Shown here: one piece after another, positions 25,801-34,258 of the stretch | How positions within the stretch are numbered: position 1 is the first letter of the stretch | Layout: every line of letters begins with the position of its first letter | Assembly: GCA_035384565.1 (NCBI GenBank) | Contig: DAOOIT010000005.1 | Span: 72,503 to 136,502 of the forward strand | DNA length: 64,000 nt | Source: Planctomycetota bacterium | GTDB lineage: Bacteria; Planctomycetota; PUPC01; DSUN01 | Reading direction: 5' to 3' | The notes under the pieces: model-generated | Database searches by the model: none | What the model was told of the DNA's origin: nothing | What the model saw: the letters and a program-made list of their open reading frames with translations, nothing else | Translations under genes and position numbers: made by a program

Positions 25801-27081
25801 CTCGAGAACGCCGCGGCCCAACCCTTCACAGGCCAACCCGCGCCGAACCAGGGGCAGCCCGCCGCCGAGGCCGGCGCCCAACCGCCAGGAGAACACGGCG
25901 CCCCCGCCCAAGCCCAGGCCGCCCAGCCCGGAGCGGCCGAAGGCCAGCCCTCCGCCCAAGGGAACCCAAAGGGAGCAGGAGAACAGGGGAATCCACCGCA
26001 GGAGGCCGGCGGCGCCCCGCCCGCCGCCGGCAACGAAGCGCAGCCCCAGGGAGCGCAGAATCCCGAGCCGGGCGGCGCCCAGCCGCCGCAGGCCGCGGGC
26101 GCCCAGGGAGGCCAGCAGCCCAACGACCGCGGCGCCACGGCGCAACTGGCGCAACAGGCCGCCGGCCTCGCCGAGCGCCAGCAGCAGCTCGCCCGCGAGA
26201 TGCAGGCCCTCGCCGGCCAGAACCCCCTGGGCCAGGCCGCCGCCGAGCAGGGCGCTCTCGCCGAACGCGCGGGCGACCTCGCTCAGGCCGCCGCGGCCCT
26301 TCAGCAGCAGGCGAGCCAGCTCGGCGCCGGCCAGGGCCAGGCGGCCGACGCCGCTACGCAGCTCGGCCGAGCGCAGGCCGAGGCACAGAATGCGGCCAAT
26401 CAGCTAGCGAATGCCGCCGCGCCGCAGGGCCAGCCCGCCCAGGCGAATCCCGGGCAGGGGGCACCGAACCAGGGCGCCCCGGCCCAAGGCCAGGCAGGGC
26501 AGGGCCAGCCCGGGCAAGGCGCCCCGACGCCCAGCGCCGCCTCCCCGGCGCAGCAGTCGGCGGCCCAAGCCATGAACGCCGCGGCCAACGCCCTCGCTGC
26601 CCTCGGCCAGGCCCTCGGCAACGCCGCCGCTCAGGCGTCGTCGGCCGAACCCGGCACCCCCGCCGCAGCGGGCACCCCGGGCCAGATGGCTCAGGCCCAC
26701 CAGTCCGCCAACCAGGCCGCCGCCGCTCAGTCCGGAATGGCCGCCGCCCAGGCGGCGGGGCAGATGTCCGCGATGGCCTCGCAGGCAGCGGCCCAGGCCA
26801 TGGCCTCGGGCGGCAACCTGCGGAACCAGCCCCACCCCAAGAGCATGGGCAACCCCACCGAGGGCACCGGCACGCAGACCACTGACCTCTCGGAGTCCAA
26901 GCTCCGCGACCTCGGCATCAAGCTCGAAGACTGGGCGCGCCTTCCCGGCGAGCTCCGCGACCAGATTCTCCAGGCCGCCAACGACCTCGGCCCCGACGAG
27001 TACCGCCCCCTCATCAAGCGCTACTTCCAGGAAGTCGCCCGCCGCGGCGGCATCAAGCCCGCCAAGCCCGAGGGAAAGTGA
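22876..27081 (+). CDS. DUF4175-type giant membrane protein with Ala/Gln/Gly/Pro-rich half
   Basis: A 1401-residue protein. The N-terminus has two or three membrane helices (residues about 27-85 and 160-185). Beta-rich extracytoplasmic-like domains follow (about 190-540), then a charged coiled coil from about residue 545 (EKKLKESLERVKKDLQ). Residues about 830-1320 are extremely rich in Ala, Gln, Gly and Pro. A folded-looking end (KLEDWARLPGELRDQILQAA) closes it. This layout fits the DUF4175 family, whose function is unknown. GGAGG precedes ATG 22876. It is 1 nt from the next gene and may belong to the same envelope system as the MoxR/BatA genes. Confidence 0.85.
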   Translation: MKVADLGAAGVIPQPIVDKLIRLIRRVRWLIVLRGACATAVTAIGTLLAVMAIDATVTLFSLTTRWALTLSAYGATAFVAVWFLVRPLARSLTLAGTARAIETHHPELQERISSAVELLTSQDAPELRGSDQLIRALVMQAADSARGLSPRREVTLRAARPYLAAAAAVAALFAAVFVLWPDQARFLLARASAPFINLPNLRARDLAVTPGDVVILEDQRLQVEVDVPMRNVRGAYFRTVAPDGSETAEEMTPLLAGTGGERRFAFTCPPATKTFRYRIHAGDALSAFYTATVVARPAIEQLSLRYEFPQYTEREPAVVEKADGDIKALPGTVVTLTARTNKPMAAAQMLVNGLPPADPKGQPLVQTTLVAQGEGAPAVLCRFTLGHELAGKWTLQLTDAHTFTSSTAEHAIQVVPDAAPTVAIIKPEAKQLRLPPTAPLPISYTLEDDIGLATAELLIEVDGRGRPPKPIALPPRGKSPTRAVASDTALQLGTMDLRNAKYVTFQLKATDNCPKEFKGPHSGLSDVYRIELDVRAPSFAVAELMSQEKKLKESLERVKKDLQAAKRDSEKLREDLPKQDTPREKDQKRIDDMRKALASADSAARKVAQEMEGGYFDKLGEKVKELADEHIAKAENLAGQTKLAEQAAERGMLARETDRTIDRSIRMVEELMKQVEPVSDVVRKAIEMDEMATREADLAREKLAAEQAAAQANMTPEEWQKAQEALAREMAEMLKDMPGGERAALQAAQQMAANMAAEAREMAREQAALAGQNPQLEKIQAIDKALADIAKQQQQLANDAAAGAASAPQAQPMARAAENIQAGNLPQAVQNQAAAENALNQAAQQMAQGQPPATPPGGDAAQAAPQNAQQVADLAKRQGELRNQTQALMEQRAQLAGEHAQGQMERLRNEQAAVAQQAEALAENVNNVAPQAAPAGDQAARNAGEAAKALQNNQVGEAAKAATEAGNQLGQLAERLENAAAQPFTGQPAPNQGQPAAEAGAQPPGEHGAPAQAQAAQPGAAEGQPSAQGNPKGAGEQGNPPQEAGGAPPAAGNEAQPQGAQNPEPGGAQPPQAAGAQGGQQPNDRGATAQLAQQAAGLAERQQQLAREMQALAGQNPLGQAAAEQGALAERAGDLAQAAAALQQQASQLGAGQGQAADAATQLGRAQAEAQNAANQLANAAAPQGQPAQANPGQGAPNQGAPAQGQAGQGQPGQGAPTPSAASPAQQSAAQAMNAAANALAALGQALGNAAAQASSAEPGTPAAAGTPGQMAQAHQSANQAAAAQSGMAAAQAAGQMSAMASQAAAQAMASGGNLRNQPHPKSMGNPTEGTGTQTTDLSESKLRDLGIKLEDWARLPGELRDQILQAANDLGPDEYRPLIKRYFQEVARRGGIKPAKPEGK

Positions 27082-27082
27082 C

Positions 27083-28132
27083 ATGCGCCTCCGCCGCCTC
27101 TTCCTTGCTCTGCTCCTCGCCCTGCCGCCGTTCGCCCGCGCCGACGAGGAATCGCCCGCCCTGGCCAAGTTCCGCGAACCCGTGGACCAGGCCATCGACC
27201 GCGCCCTCGAGTTCCTCGCCGACAACCAGGAGAGCGACGGCTCGTTCCGCAGTTCCTCCATGCGCCGCTCCACCGCCATCGCCTCGCTCGCCGTCATGGC
27301 CTTCCTCGCCAAGGGCCACACCCCCGGCCAGGCCCCCTACGGCGACGTGCTCAACCGCGGCATTGACTTCGTGGTCGGCGCCCAGCAATGGAACGGCATG
27401 CTCGTGGGCGACACCTCCACCCACGGCCCCATGTACTCCCACTGCATCGCCACGCTCATGCTCAGCGAGGTCTCGGGCATGGTGGACCCCGACCGCCAGC
27501 GCCGCGTGGACGCCGCGCTGGGCAAGGCCCTCCGCCTCATCCTCGCCGCGCAGAAGATGCCCAAGCCCCAGCACCACAAGGGCGGCTGGCGCTACCAGCA
27601 CAACTCCAACGACTCCGACATCTCCTGCTCCGGCTGGGCGCTGATGAGCCTCCGAGCCGTTCGCAATGCCGGCGGCGCCGTCCCACGCGAGGCCATCGAG
27701 GACGCCATCCAGTTCGTCCTCAACTGCCGCCAGCGCGACGGCGGCTTCGGCTACCAGCCCGGCGGCGGCAGCGGCCTCGCCCGCACCGGCACCGCCCTCC
27801 TCTGCCTCGAGCTGTGCGGCCGCCACCGCACCAAGGAGGCCCTCGGCGCCGGCGACTGGATTCTCCGCCACATGCGCGATGGCGACTCCGACGGCTTCTT
27901 CTACTACGGCATCTACTACACCTCTCAAGGCATGTTCCAGCTTGGCGATGAATACTGGGAGAAATTCGCCGAACACATGTACAGCACCCTCCTCAAGATG
28001 CAGGACGCCAGCGACGGCTCCTGGCACGAGGGCCGCGGCAACGAAGCCCGCGCCGGCCGCTGCTACTCCACGGCCATGGCCGTCTTGGCCTTGACCCCAG
28101 CGTACCGTCAGTTGCCGATCTACCAGCGTTGA
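27083..28132 (+). CDS. secreted terpene-cyclase/prenyltransferase-fold repeat protein
   Basis: A 349-residue protein with a signal peptide (to about residue 20) and alpha-alpha toroid repeats. Examples are AIDRALEFLADNQESDGSF, FVLNCRQRDGGFGYQPGG and LLKMQDASDGSWHEG. This is the squalene-hopene cyclase/prenyltransferase fold, but the protein is half normal length and lacks the DxDD cyclase acid motif. It is probably a binding or scaffold protein, as often seen beside DUF4175 genes. It starts 1 nt after the upstream stop. The last residues (YRQLPIYQR) recur in a decayed copy downstream. Confidence 0.87.
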   Translation: MRLRRLFLALLLALPPFARADEESPALAKFREPVDQAIDRALEFLADNQESDGSFRSSSMRRSTAIASLAVMAFLAKGHTPGQAPYGDVLNRGIDFVVGAQQWNGMLVGDTSTHGPMYSHCIATLMLSEVSGMVDPDRQRRVDAALGKALRLILAAQKMPKPQHHKGGWRYQHNSNDSDISCSGWALMSLRAVRNAGGAVPREAIEDAIQFVLNCRQRDGGFGYQPGGGSGLARTGTALLCLELCGRHRTKEALGAGDWILRHMRDGDSDGFFYYGIYYTSQGMFQLGDEYWEKFAEHMYSTLLKMQDASDGSWHEGRGNEARAGRCYSTAMAVLALTPAYRQLPIYQR

Positions 28133-28199
28133 CCCCTCGTCTTCCGGCCCTCCGCCTCTTCGCCCCCACCACCGAACACCAAACACCGCTTCCTCCCTC

Positions 28200-28243
28200 T
28201 TCGCGCCCCCGCCTATCGCCAACTGCCGACCTACCAGAGATGA
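28200..28243 (+). pseudogene. decayed second 3' end of a terpene-cyclase-fold gene
   Basis: The nucleotides read APAYRQLPTYQR and then a stop, nearly the same as the end of the gene 110 nt upstream (TPAYRQLPIYQR, stop). Upstream of it the frame is lost. It is best explained as the remnant of a tandem paralogue or of an ancestral gene end displaced by recombination. Confidence 0.7.
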
Positions 28244-28249
28244 TACGTG

Positions 28250-28298
28250 CGTGGGGGGAGGAAGCCCTTCTTCGCAAGAAGGGCTTCCTCCCCCCACG
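28250..28298. repeat. 23-bp perfect hairpin with 3-nt loop
   Basis: Arms 28250-28272 and 28276-28298 are exact complements around CGC; the stem starts CGTGGGGGGAGGAAGCCC. No T run follows on either strand. It could terminate or stabilise the DUF4175 operon mRNA, or be a REP-like element. Confidence 0.85.
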
Positions 28299-28328
28299 CC
28301 CACCGTCATCCCAAGAACTGCCACACTA

Positions 28329-28527
28329 GGAACCTGTCCAAGAATCCCCGTAGGCTGCGTTGCCGGCGCCAGCGGGGCGGATGCAAGGCGCGGCTCCGCA
28401 GGCGTTGCTGCGGAGCGCATCGCTGAGGAGACGCAACGCGGCAGACGCCCCGCTGCCGCCGCACTTCTCAACCACCGATGTAGTGCTCGGCCCAGGGCAT
28501 GTTGATAGCTGTTCTGGACATGTTGCC
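28329..28527. mobile_element. MITE-like element with imperfect terminal inverted repeats
   Basis: The left end GGAACCTGTCCAAGAA (28329-28344) and the reverse complement of the right end, GGCAACATGTCCAGAA (28512-28527), share TGTCCA and flanking bases with small gaps. The 200-nt interior has no ORF of substance. This and the following 260 nt hold no gene I can support before the PEP-CTERM start. Confidence 0.4.
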
Positions 28528-28792
28528 GACTGCCAACATGGGCTCAAGCTCTTACTCCCACGTAACTTACGATTGGTTGACGCTCCACTTTGCCTCTGCC
28601 TAGTTGCGTTCAGGCAACATGGGAGGGCGCAGACGGCGACGCCCGAGCCTCTGCCAGCCAGGGTGTCTATGCGTAATCAATTGCCCACGCATCACTTACA
28701 CATCTGGAGCGCAGGGCGATGTTCTGAGCGTAAAGCGGCATAAGAATTGCTGCGAAGTATTTGTGTTGTTGGGCATAGGTGAGGTAATCCAG

Positions 28793-29530
28793 TTGAAGAC
28801 GCTGACACGCAAGCCCCATTCGCTCGCCGCGCTTGCCCTCCTGGTCTGCCTCGCGGCGTTCGCGCGCCCGGCCCAGGCGATGCTGATCCGCGGCATAGGC
28901 ACGGGCGCGCTCGTGGGCGGCGACCTGACCGACCCCGAGAATGACATCAACGACAACGTGCCGCTCAATCCCAACGGCGGCTCGGGCTTCAACTGGGTCG
29001 CGAGCATCGCCACGAGCAGCAACTTCTTCACCCCGGGCAAGAGCCCCGGCGAGGGCGCACTCGACCTCTTCGACAACAAGGTCGGCGCCGGCGAGGCCAA
29101 GTGGTACGACGGCAGCGTCCTCCCCAGCCCGGGCTACCGAGTCGCCGTCCAGTTCCCCGTGCAATACGCCCTCACGCGCTTCACCGTGGCCTCGGCCAAC
29201 GACGTGCCCAGCCGCGACCCGGACATCTGGCGCATCATCGCCTCCGACGACGGCTTGACCTGGGTGACCATCTTCGCCCAGAGCAACGACGGCGTGTCGG
29301 TGTGGGGCGCCACGCGGCTCCAGGTGAACCAGTGGGACGTCGGCACCGATTTCCCCGGCCAGCGCGGCTACCTGTGGTACGGGATCGAGGTCACCTCGGT
29401 GGTCTCGGGCAGCGACCCGCAGCTCAGCGAGGTCGAGTTCTTCGGCACCCTGGCGCCCGAGCCGGCGTCGCTGGTGCTGCTGGGCGCAGGCGTGGCCGCA
29501 GTGGTCCGCCGACGGCGTGCGCGTCGCTGA
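28793..29530 (+). CDS. PEP-CTERM exported protein with discoidin-like domain
   Basis: A 245-residue secreted protein. A TTG at 28793 with GAGG upstream gives a proper signal peptide (KTLTRKPHSLAALALLVCLA to AQA); the longer frame has no such leader. The body resembles a discoidin (F5/8 C) beta-sandwich: WYDGSVLPSPGYRVAVQF, then IIASDDGLTWVTIF and YGIEVTSVVSG. It ends with the PEP-CTERM signal PEPASL, a hydrophobic helix and RRRRARR. Such proteins bind surface polysaccharide. It is not obviously in an operon with neighbours. Confidence 0.83.
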   Translation: MKTLTRKPHSLAALALLVCLAAFARPAQAMLIRGIGTGALVGGDLTDPENDINDNVPLNPNGGSGFNWVASIATSSNFFTPGKSPGEGALDLFDNKVGAGEAKWYDGSVLPSPGYRVAVQFPVQYALTRFTVASANDVPSRDPDIWRIIASDDGLTWVTIFAQSNDGVSVWGATRLQVNQWDVGTDFPGQRGYLWYGIEVTSVVSGSDPQLSEVEFFGTLAPEPASLVLLGAGVAAVVRRRRARR

Positions 29531-29644
29531 CCCTCTCCCCCTTCCGCCTCGTGCCCCTTGCGCAAGCGTTCGAGCATGGTCCGGCTCTCAGGCGAGCCTG
29601 CTGAAGTGAATGTGGCACAGCCGCCCTCGGCTGTGCTGTGGGTG

Positions 29645-29712
29645 TGTTGTGGGCGGGATGTCCCCATCCCGCGTATCGAGGCGTGGGGACACGCTGCCCA
29701 CAATGCCCACCC
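29645..29712. repeat. intergenic double palindromic element of the GTGGGCGGG family
   Basis: GCGGGATG/CATCCCGC (29653-29660, 29665-29672) is followed by GCGTG/CACGC around GGGA, and the whole is bounded by TTGTGGGC and GCCCACAA. It matches the reverse complement of the in-gene copy at 16143-16200. The 330-nt gap around it has no gene I can support. Confidence 0.75.
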
Positions 29713-29861
29713 CAGGACACCGCCGCGGGCGGCTATGCCGCACGTTCTGCCCTCAGACGGAGCCCACTTCATTCGGCTGAAGCATGGCGATTGTGGCAGG
29801 GGCGGTGCGCGTTCGACTCGATGCGACTGCCTCGCTACACAACATATCGAGGAGGAACCCG

Positions 29862-30152
29862 ATGCCGCTTGGCCAGATCATCTCGCTGCTGATCGTAGGC
29901 GCCGTGACGGGCACCCTCGCGGGCGGGCTGGTGACGCGCCGCCGCGAGGGCTTCGGCCACCTGTTGAACCTCCTGTGCGGCGTAGGGGGCGCGCTGATCG
30001 GCGGGGGCCTGTTCAACCTGCTTCACATCAACCTGGGTTTCGGCAGCATCGCCGTGAGCCTGGAGGACCTCGTCGTGGCCTTCGTGGGCGCGCTGCTCCT
30101 GCTGGGGATTGTGGCGCTGCTGCGCGGCCCATCGAAAAAGCCCAGAAAGTAA
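29862..30152 (+). CDS. GlsB/YeaQ/YmgE-type small membrane protein
   Basis: A 96-residue protein with three hydrophobic segments and the family's GAVTGTLAGGLVTRR and GGALIGGGLF glycine patterns. This is the transglycosylase-associated/YeaQ family, linked to stress responses but of unknown biochemistry. AGGAGG lies 7 nt before ATG 29862; the longer frame has no family similarity. A 7-bp GC hairpin follows the stop directly. Confidence 0.85.
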   Translation: MPLGQIISLLIVGAVTGTLAGGLVTRRREGFGHLLNLLCGVGGALIGGGLFNLLHINLGFGSIAVSLEDLVVAFVGALLLLGIVALLRGPSKKPRK

Positions 30153-30172
30153 GGGCGGCCCGAAAGCCGCCC
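30153..30172. terminator. short hairpin after the YeaQ-type gene
   Basis: GGGCGGC-CCGAAA-GCCGCCC starts right after the stop codon and lies between convergent genes. It lacks a T run, so termination strength is uncertain. Confidence 0.45.
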
Positions 30173-30206
30173 TCACGAGCCGATGAGCGGGACTCGGCAA
30201 ACGCCG

Positions 30207-30698
30207 CTACTGTGACGGAGTGGGCGGCGCCTGCTTGCGGAGGGTGACGTAGAGCGTGGCATCGCCCCGCGGGGGCACCGACGCCTGCCTCGCAAGGTTC
30301 GCGTTCACCGTGGTCGGGCTGAGGGTCCACATCGCGCCGGTCAGCGGGTCCACGATCAACCAGCCGATCAGGCCGCCGATGAAGAAATTCCCCACGATGT
30401 ACCACCCGCCCAGCGAGCCGGAGATGGTGACAATGGCGGGCGTGTAGCCCTCGTGCTCGATCTGCACGCGGTACTCGCCGCTGGAGAAGAAGCCGCTGCC
30501 CCGCTTGAGCTTGAGCGTGCAGGGCGTCGCCTGGGCCGTGACCACCGAGCCCGAACTGTCGTAGATCGTCACCCGGCTGCCCGCAGGCGAGGCGAAGATC
30601 GAAACCGATTGCCGCGTGCCATTGACGATGGACGCGCAGCCCGAGCCCCCGATGACGGCCGCCAGCGCCACCAGGCCGCAGATCAACCCGCTCCTCAT
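30207..30698 (-). CDS. PEGA-like lipoprotein
   Basis: A 163-residue protein. A lipoprotein signal ends in VIGGSGC and is followed by ASIVNGTRQSVSIFASPAGSRVTIYD. Then comes a PEGA-like beta segment (EYRVQIEHEGYTPAIVTISG) and a glycine-rich hydrophobic hairpin (GGWYIVGNFFIGGLIGWLIVDPLTGAMW, about 100-128). The start at ATG 30698 gives the shortest leader with the lipobox. Proteins of this type are common outer-envelope lipoproteins with no known reaction. It is convergent with the YeaQ-type gene. Confidence 0.75.
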   Translation of the reverse strand: MRSGLICGLVALAAVIGGSGCASIVNGTRQSVSIFASPAGSRVTIYDSSGSVVTAQATPCTLKLKRGSGFFSSGEYRVQIEHEGYTPAIVTISGSLGGWYIVGNFFIGGLIGWLIVDPLTGAMWTLSPTTVNANLARQASVPPRGDATLYVTLRKQAPPTPSQ

Positions 30699-30860
30699 GG
30701 GGTGCAATTCAGCCGACCCGGCGAGCATCCTAGCGCGAGTTCCGCGGCCCGTCAAGCGTCATTCGCCCCGCATCGCGCCTTGCGCCCGGCGACGGGAAGC
30801 GCTATCAACAAGGCTGCTTGAACGGCCATCGAGGCGCCCCGGCACGAAAGGAACCCCCCA

Positions 30861-31676
30861 ATGAACGGACACGACCTGGCGCAGGCGTTACGAGCAGGGC
30901 GGCGCGTGTATGGCACCTGCATTACCGCGCCCTCGCCGCGCTGGCCCGGCGTGGTGAAGGGCCTTGGCCTCGACTTCGTGTTCCTTGACACCGAGCACGT
31001 GGCCCAGGACCGCGAGAAGTTGTCGTGGATGTGCGGGGCGTACCGCAGCCTGGGCATTGCGCCCGTGGTGCGCATCCCCGAGCCCGACCCGTATCAGGCC
31101 TGCATGGTCTTCGACGGCGGGGCCGAGGGGGTGATCGCGCCCTATGTGGAGACGGCGGCCCAGGTGCGCGCCCTCGTCGGCGCGGCCAAGCTGCGGCCGC
31201 TCAAGGGCGAGCGCCTCCATGATCGCCTGGAGGGCAAGGCTCCGCTCGAGCCCCAGTTGGAGAGCTACCTGGCCGAGCGCAACGCGGGCAGCGCGCTGAT
31301 CGTGAACATCGAGAGCACGCCCGCCCTCGCCGCGCTGGACGAGATTGTCGCGGTAGCCGGCCTCGACGCCGTGCTGATCGGGCCGCACGACCTCACGTGC
31401 AGCCTGGGAGTCCCCGAGCAATACCAGCACCCGCGCTTCGACGAGGCGGTGCGCACCATCGTGCGCAAGGCCCGCGCCGCGGGCGTGGGCGCGGGCATTC
31501 ACTACTGGCTGGGCACCGAGCAGGAGATCGCCTGGGCACGCGACGGCCTGAACCTGGTGATCCATAGCACCGACAGCGTGCTTTTCGCCAACGCCTTGCG
31601 GGCCGACCTGGCGACGCTGCGGGGCGCGCTGGGCGATAGCGCGGCCGCGCGCGCGCCTGCCGAGCCCCAGGTGTAG
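30861..31676 (+). CDS. HpcH/HpaI-family aldolase (RhmA-like)
   Basis: A 271-residue class II pyruvate aldolase of the HpcH/HpaI family. Its members cleave 2-keto-3-deoxy sugar acids or 4-hydroxy-2-oxo acids using a divalent metal. FVFLDTEHV, VVRIPEPDP, NIESTPAL (metal Glu) and IGPHDLTCSLGVP (metal Asp) are all present. AAAGGA lies 8 nt before the ATG. A role in catabolism of a deoxy-sugar acid such as 2-keto-3-deoxyrhamnonate fits the sugar-rich surroundings, but substrate cannot be read from sequence. Confidence 0.88.
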   Translation: MNGHDLAQALRAGRRVYGTCITAPSPRWPGVVKGLGLDFVFLDTEHVAQDREKLSWMCGAYRSLGIAPVVRIPEPDPYQACMVFDGGAEGVIAPYVETAAQVRALVGAAKLRPLKGERLHDRLEGKAPLEPQLESYLAERNAGSALIVNIESTPALAALDEIVAVAGLDAVLIGPHDLTCSLGVPEQYQHPRFDEAVRTIVRKARAAGVGAGIHYWLGTEQEIAWARDGLNLVIHSTDSVLFANALRADLATLRGALGDSAAARAPAEPQV

Positions 31677-31779
31677 GCATCCGAGGGGAGATCGGCGCAC
31701 GAGCCTCGCTCCGCAACTGCTGCTCGCGCCGTGTGTTATGGCTGCGCAGGAGAAAAGTTAACGCGAATTAATTTTTTCC

Positions 31780-31807
31780 TTGCATTTCCTGAACAGGGTG
31801 GTATAAT
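31780..31807 (+). promoter_or_regulatory. strong sigma-70-like promoter with no ORF behind it
   Basis: TTGCAT (31780-31785), 16-nt spacer, TATAAT (31802-31807), in an AT-rich patch. Transcription would start near 31814. Confidence 0.7.
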
Positions 31808-31813
31808 CACGAG

Positions 31814-31897
31814 CGTCCAAGGATGAGCATTCTTGGGCGTTCTTCCAACCGCGAATCTGCTCGGTTTGGCCGCGTCCCAAAGACGCGGCCAAGTCGT
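31814..31897 (+). ncRNA. candidate small RNA or leader with terminal hairpin
   Basis: The sequence after the TATAAT promoter first forms a short CCAAGGA/TTCTTGG stem. An 11-bp perfect hairpin follows, TTGGCCGCGTC (31866-31876) with GACGCGGCCAA (31882-31892), loop CCAAA, and then GTCGTTT. No convincing ORF is present. It may be an independent RNA of about 85 nt or an attenuator for the moxR operon, which also has its own promoter at 32021. Confidence 0.4.
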
Positions 31898-32020
31898 TTA
31901 AGCCTGCCCCGCAAGCTTCCCCACCCACGCCTCAGCGCTGGCGGAGAAGGCGCCGCGTGTGATGAGTTGTCGCGCCCTGTCACCCAGTGTAAATCGCGCT
32001 CCGGGGAACGCCCTGAGTGA

Positions 32021-32048
32021 TTGACTCTCCCGCGGGAAAGCGTATATT
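32021..32048 (+). promoter_or_regulatory. promoter of the moxR operon
   Basis: TTGACT (32021-32026), 16-nt spacer, TATATT (32043-32048), giving a leader of about 70 nt before the GTG start at 32127. Confidence 0.65.
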
Positions 32049-32126
32049 CGGGTCGTGCGTCGCGCGCGGACCCTCGCGCGCGGCGCCTGGCGTGTGATCG
32101 CCCCGCACAGGGAAAGGAGAGACCCC

Positions 32127-33194
<1,068 letters not shown>

Positions 33195-33227
33195 CTGACA
33201 GGACCTCCGCTGGGCGGGCCCGACTGG

Positions 33228-33312
33228 TTTCACTTGTCCCACAGGTCCCACCCGTCCCACCGGACCCGTGGGACTCCTAAGACCAGTGGGACCCGTGAGA
33301 CGAGTGAGAAGC
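33228..33312. repeat. GTCCCAC/GTGGGAC repeat cluster between moxR and DUF58 gene
   Basis: Three TCCCAC units on one side and two GTGGGAC units on the other form an inverted arrangement (CACTTGTCCCACAGG against GTGGGACCCGTGAGAC). It occupies the 122-nt spacer between two genes expected to be co-transcribed. Confidence 0.55.
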
Positions 33313-33316
33313 ATCC

Positions 33317-34258
33317 ATGGCCGAACCAACGACTGCCCCGAAGTACATGCGCCTCCTCGACCCCGAGGCCCTCTCGAAGATCGGGCGGCTCGAGCTGCTG
33401 GCCCGCGGCGTAGTCGAGGGCTTCGTGGCCGGCCGCCACCGCAGCCCCTACCGGGGCTTCTCCGTCGAATTCGCCGACCACCGCGAGTACGTCCCAGGCG
33501 ACGACCCCGACGACCTCGACTGGCGCGTCTACGCCAAGTCTGACCGCTATTACATCAAGCGCTACATCGAGGAGACCAACCTCCGCTCGATCATCCTGCT
33601 CGACGCCTCGGGCTCGATGAAGTACACCGGCGACCAGGCGGCCCGCCGCAACGGCAAGCGCCTCTCGAAGTTCGAATACGGCCAGTACCTCGCCGCCAGC
33701 CTCGCCCACCTCATGATCCACCAGCAGGACGCCGTGGGGCTCGTGACCTTCGACACCAGGGTCCGCCGCTACATCCCCGCCCGCAGCCGCTCCAGCCACC
33801 TGCGCTCCATCCTCGAGGAGCTGGACAAGACCGAGCCGGGCGCCGAGACCGCTCTGCCGCCGATCTTCCACGACATCGCCGAGCGCATCCACCGACGCGG
33901 CCTGATCATCATCATCTCCGACCTCTTCGACGACCCCGAGCAGATGATCAATGCCCTGCACCACTTCCGCTACCGCAAGCACGAGGTCATCGTCCTCCAC
34001 GTCATGGCCGAGGAGGAGTTCAGCTTCCCCTTCGACCGCTGGAGCCTCTTCCGCGACCTCGAGGTCGCCGGCCAGAAGGTGCAGCTCGACCCGCGCTCGA
34101 TCCGCGCCGCCTACCTCGACGAGATTCAGAAGTTCATCGGCCGCCTCGAGAGGGGCTGCGGCCAGATGAACGTGGACTATGTGCCCATGACCACGCGCCG
34201 CGACTTCGACGTGGCGCTGACCACCTATCTGGCTCGCCGCAGGAGCCTGACGAAGTAA
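33317..34258 (+). CDS. DUF58 VWA-like protein
   Basis: A 313-residue cytoplasmic protein with the DUF58 hallmark HRSPYRGFSVEFADHREYVP followed by DDLDWRVYAKSD. It has a VWA domain with an intact MIDAS start, DASGSM at 96-101. DUF58 proteins partner MoxR ATPases; their biochemical role is not fixed. Its stop shares one base with the next start (TAATG). The ribosome site before ATG 33317 is weak. Confidence 0.92.
   Translation: MAEPTTAPKYMRLLDPEALSKIGRLELLARGVVEGFVAGRHRSPYRGFSVEFADHREYVPGDDPDDLDWRVYAKSDRYYIKRYIEETNLRSIILLDASGSMKYTGDQAARRNGKRLSKFEYGQYLAASLAHLMIHQQDAVGLVTFDTRVRRYIPARSRSSHLRSILEELDKTEPGAETALPPIFHDIAERIHRRGLIIIISDLFDDPEQMINALHHFRYRKHEVIVLHVMAEEEFSFPFDRWSLFRDLEVAGQKVQLDPRSIRAAYLDEIQKFIGRLERGCGQMNVDYVPMTTRRDFDVALTTYLARRRSLTK

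Noticed and set aside
22645..26154. 1169-codon open frame on the minus strand opposite the DUF4175 gene
   Set aside because: It is a high-GC mirror of the plus-strand gene, Leu/Gly/Gln rich without any family feature, and crosses into the intergenic region. The plus-strand protein has clear membrane and coiled-coil structure and a ribosome site.
27083..28132. Functional squalene-hopene cyclase
   Set aside because: Half the expected length, carries a signal peptide and lacks the DxDD catalytic motif.
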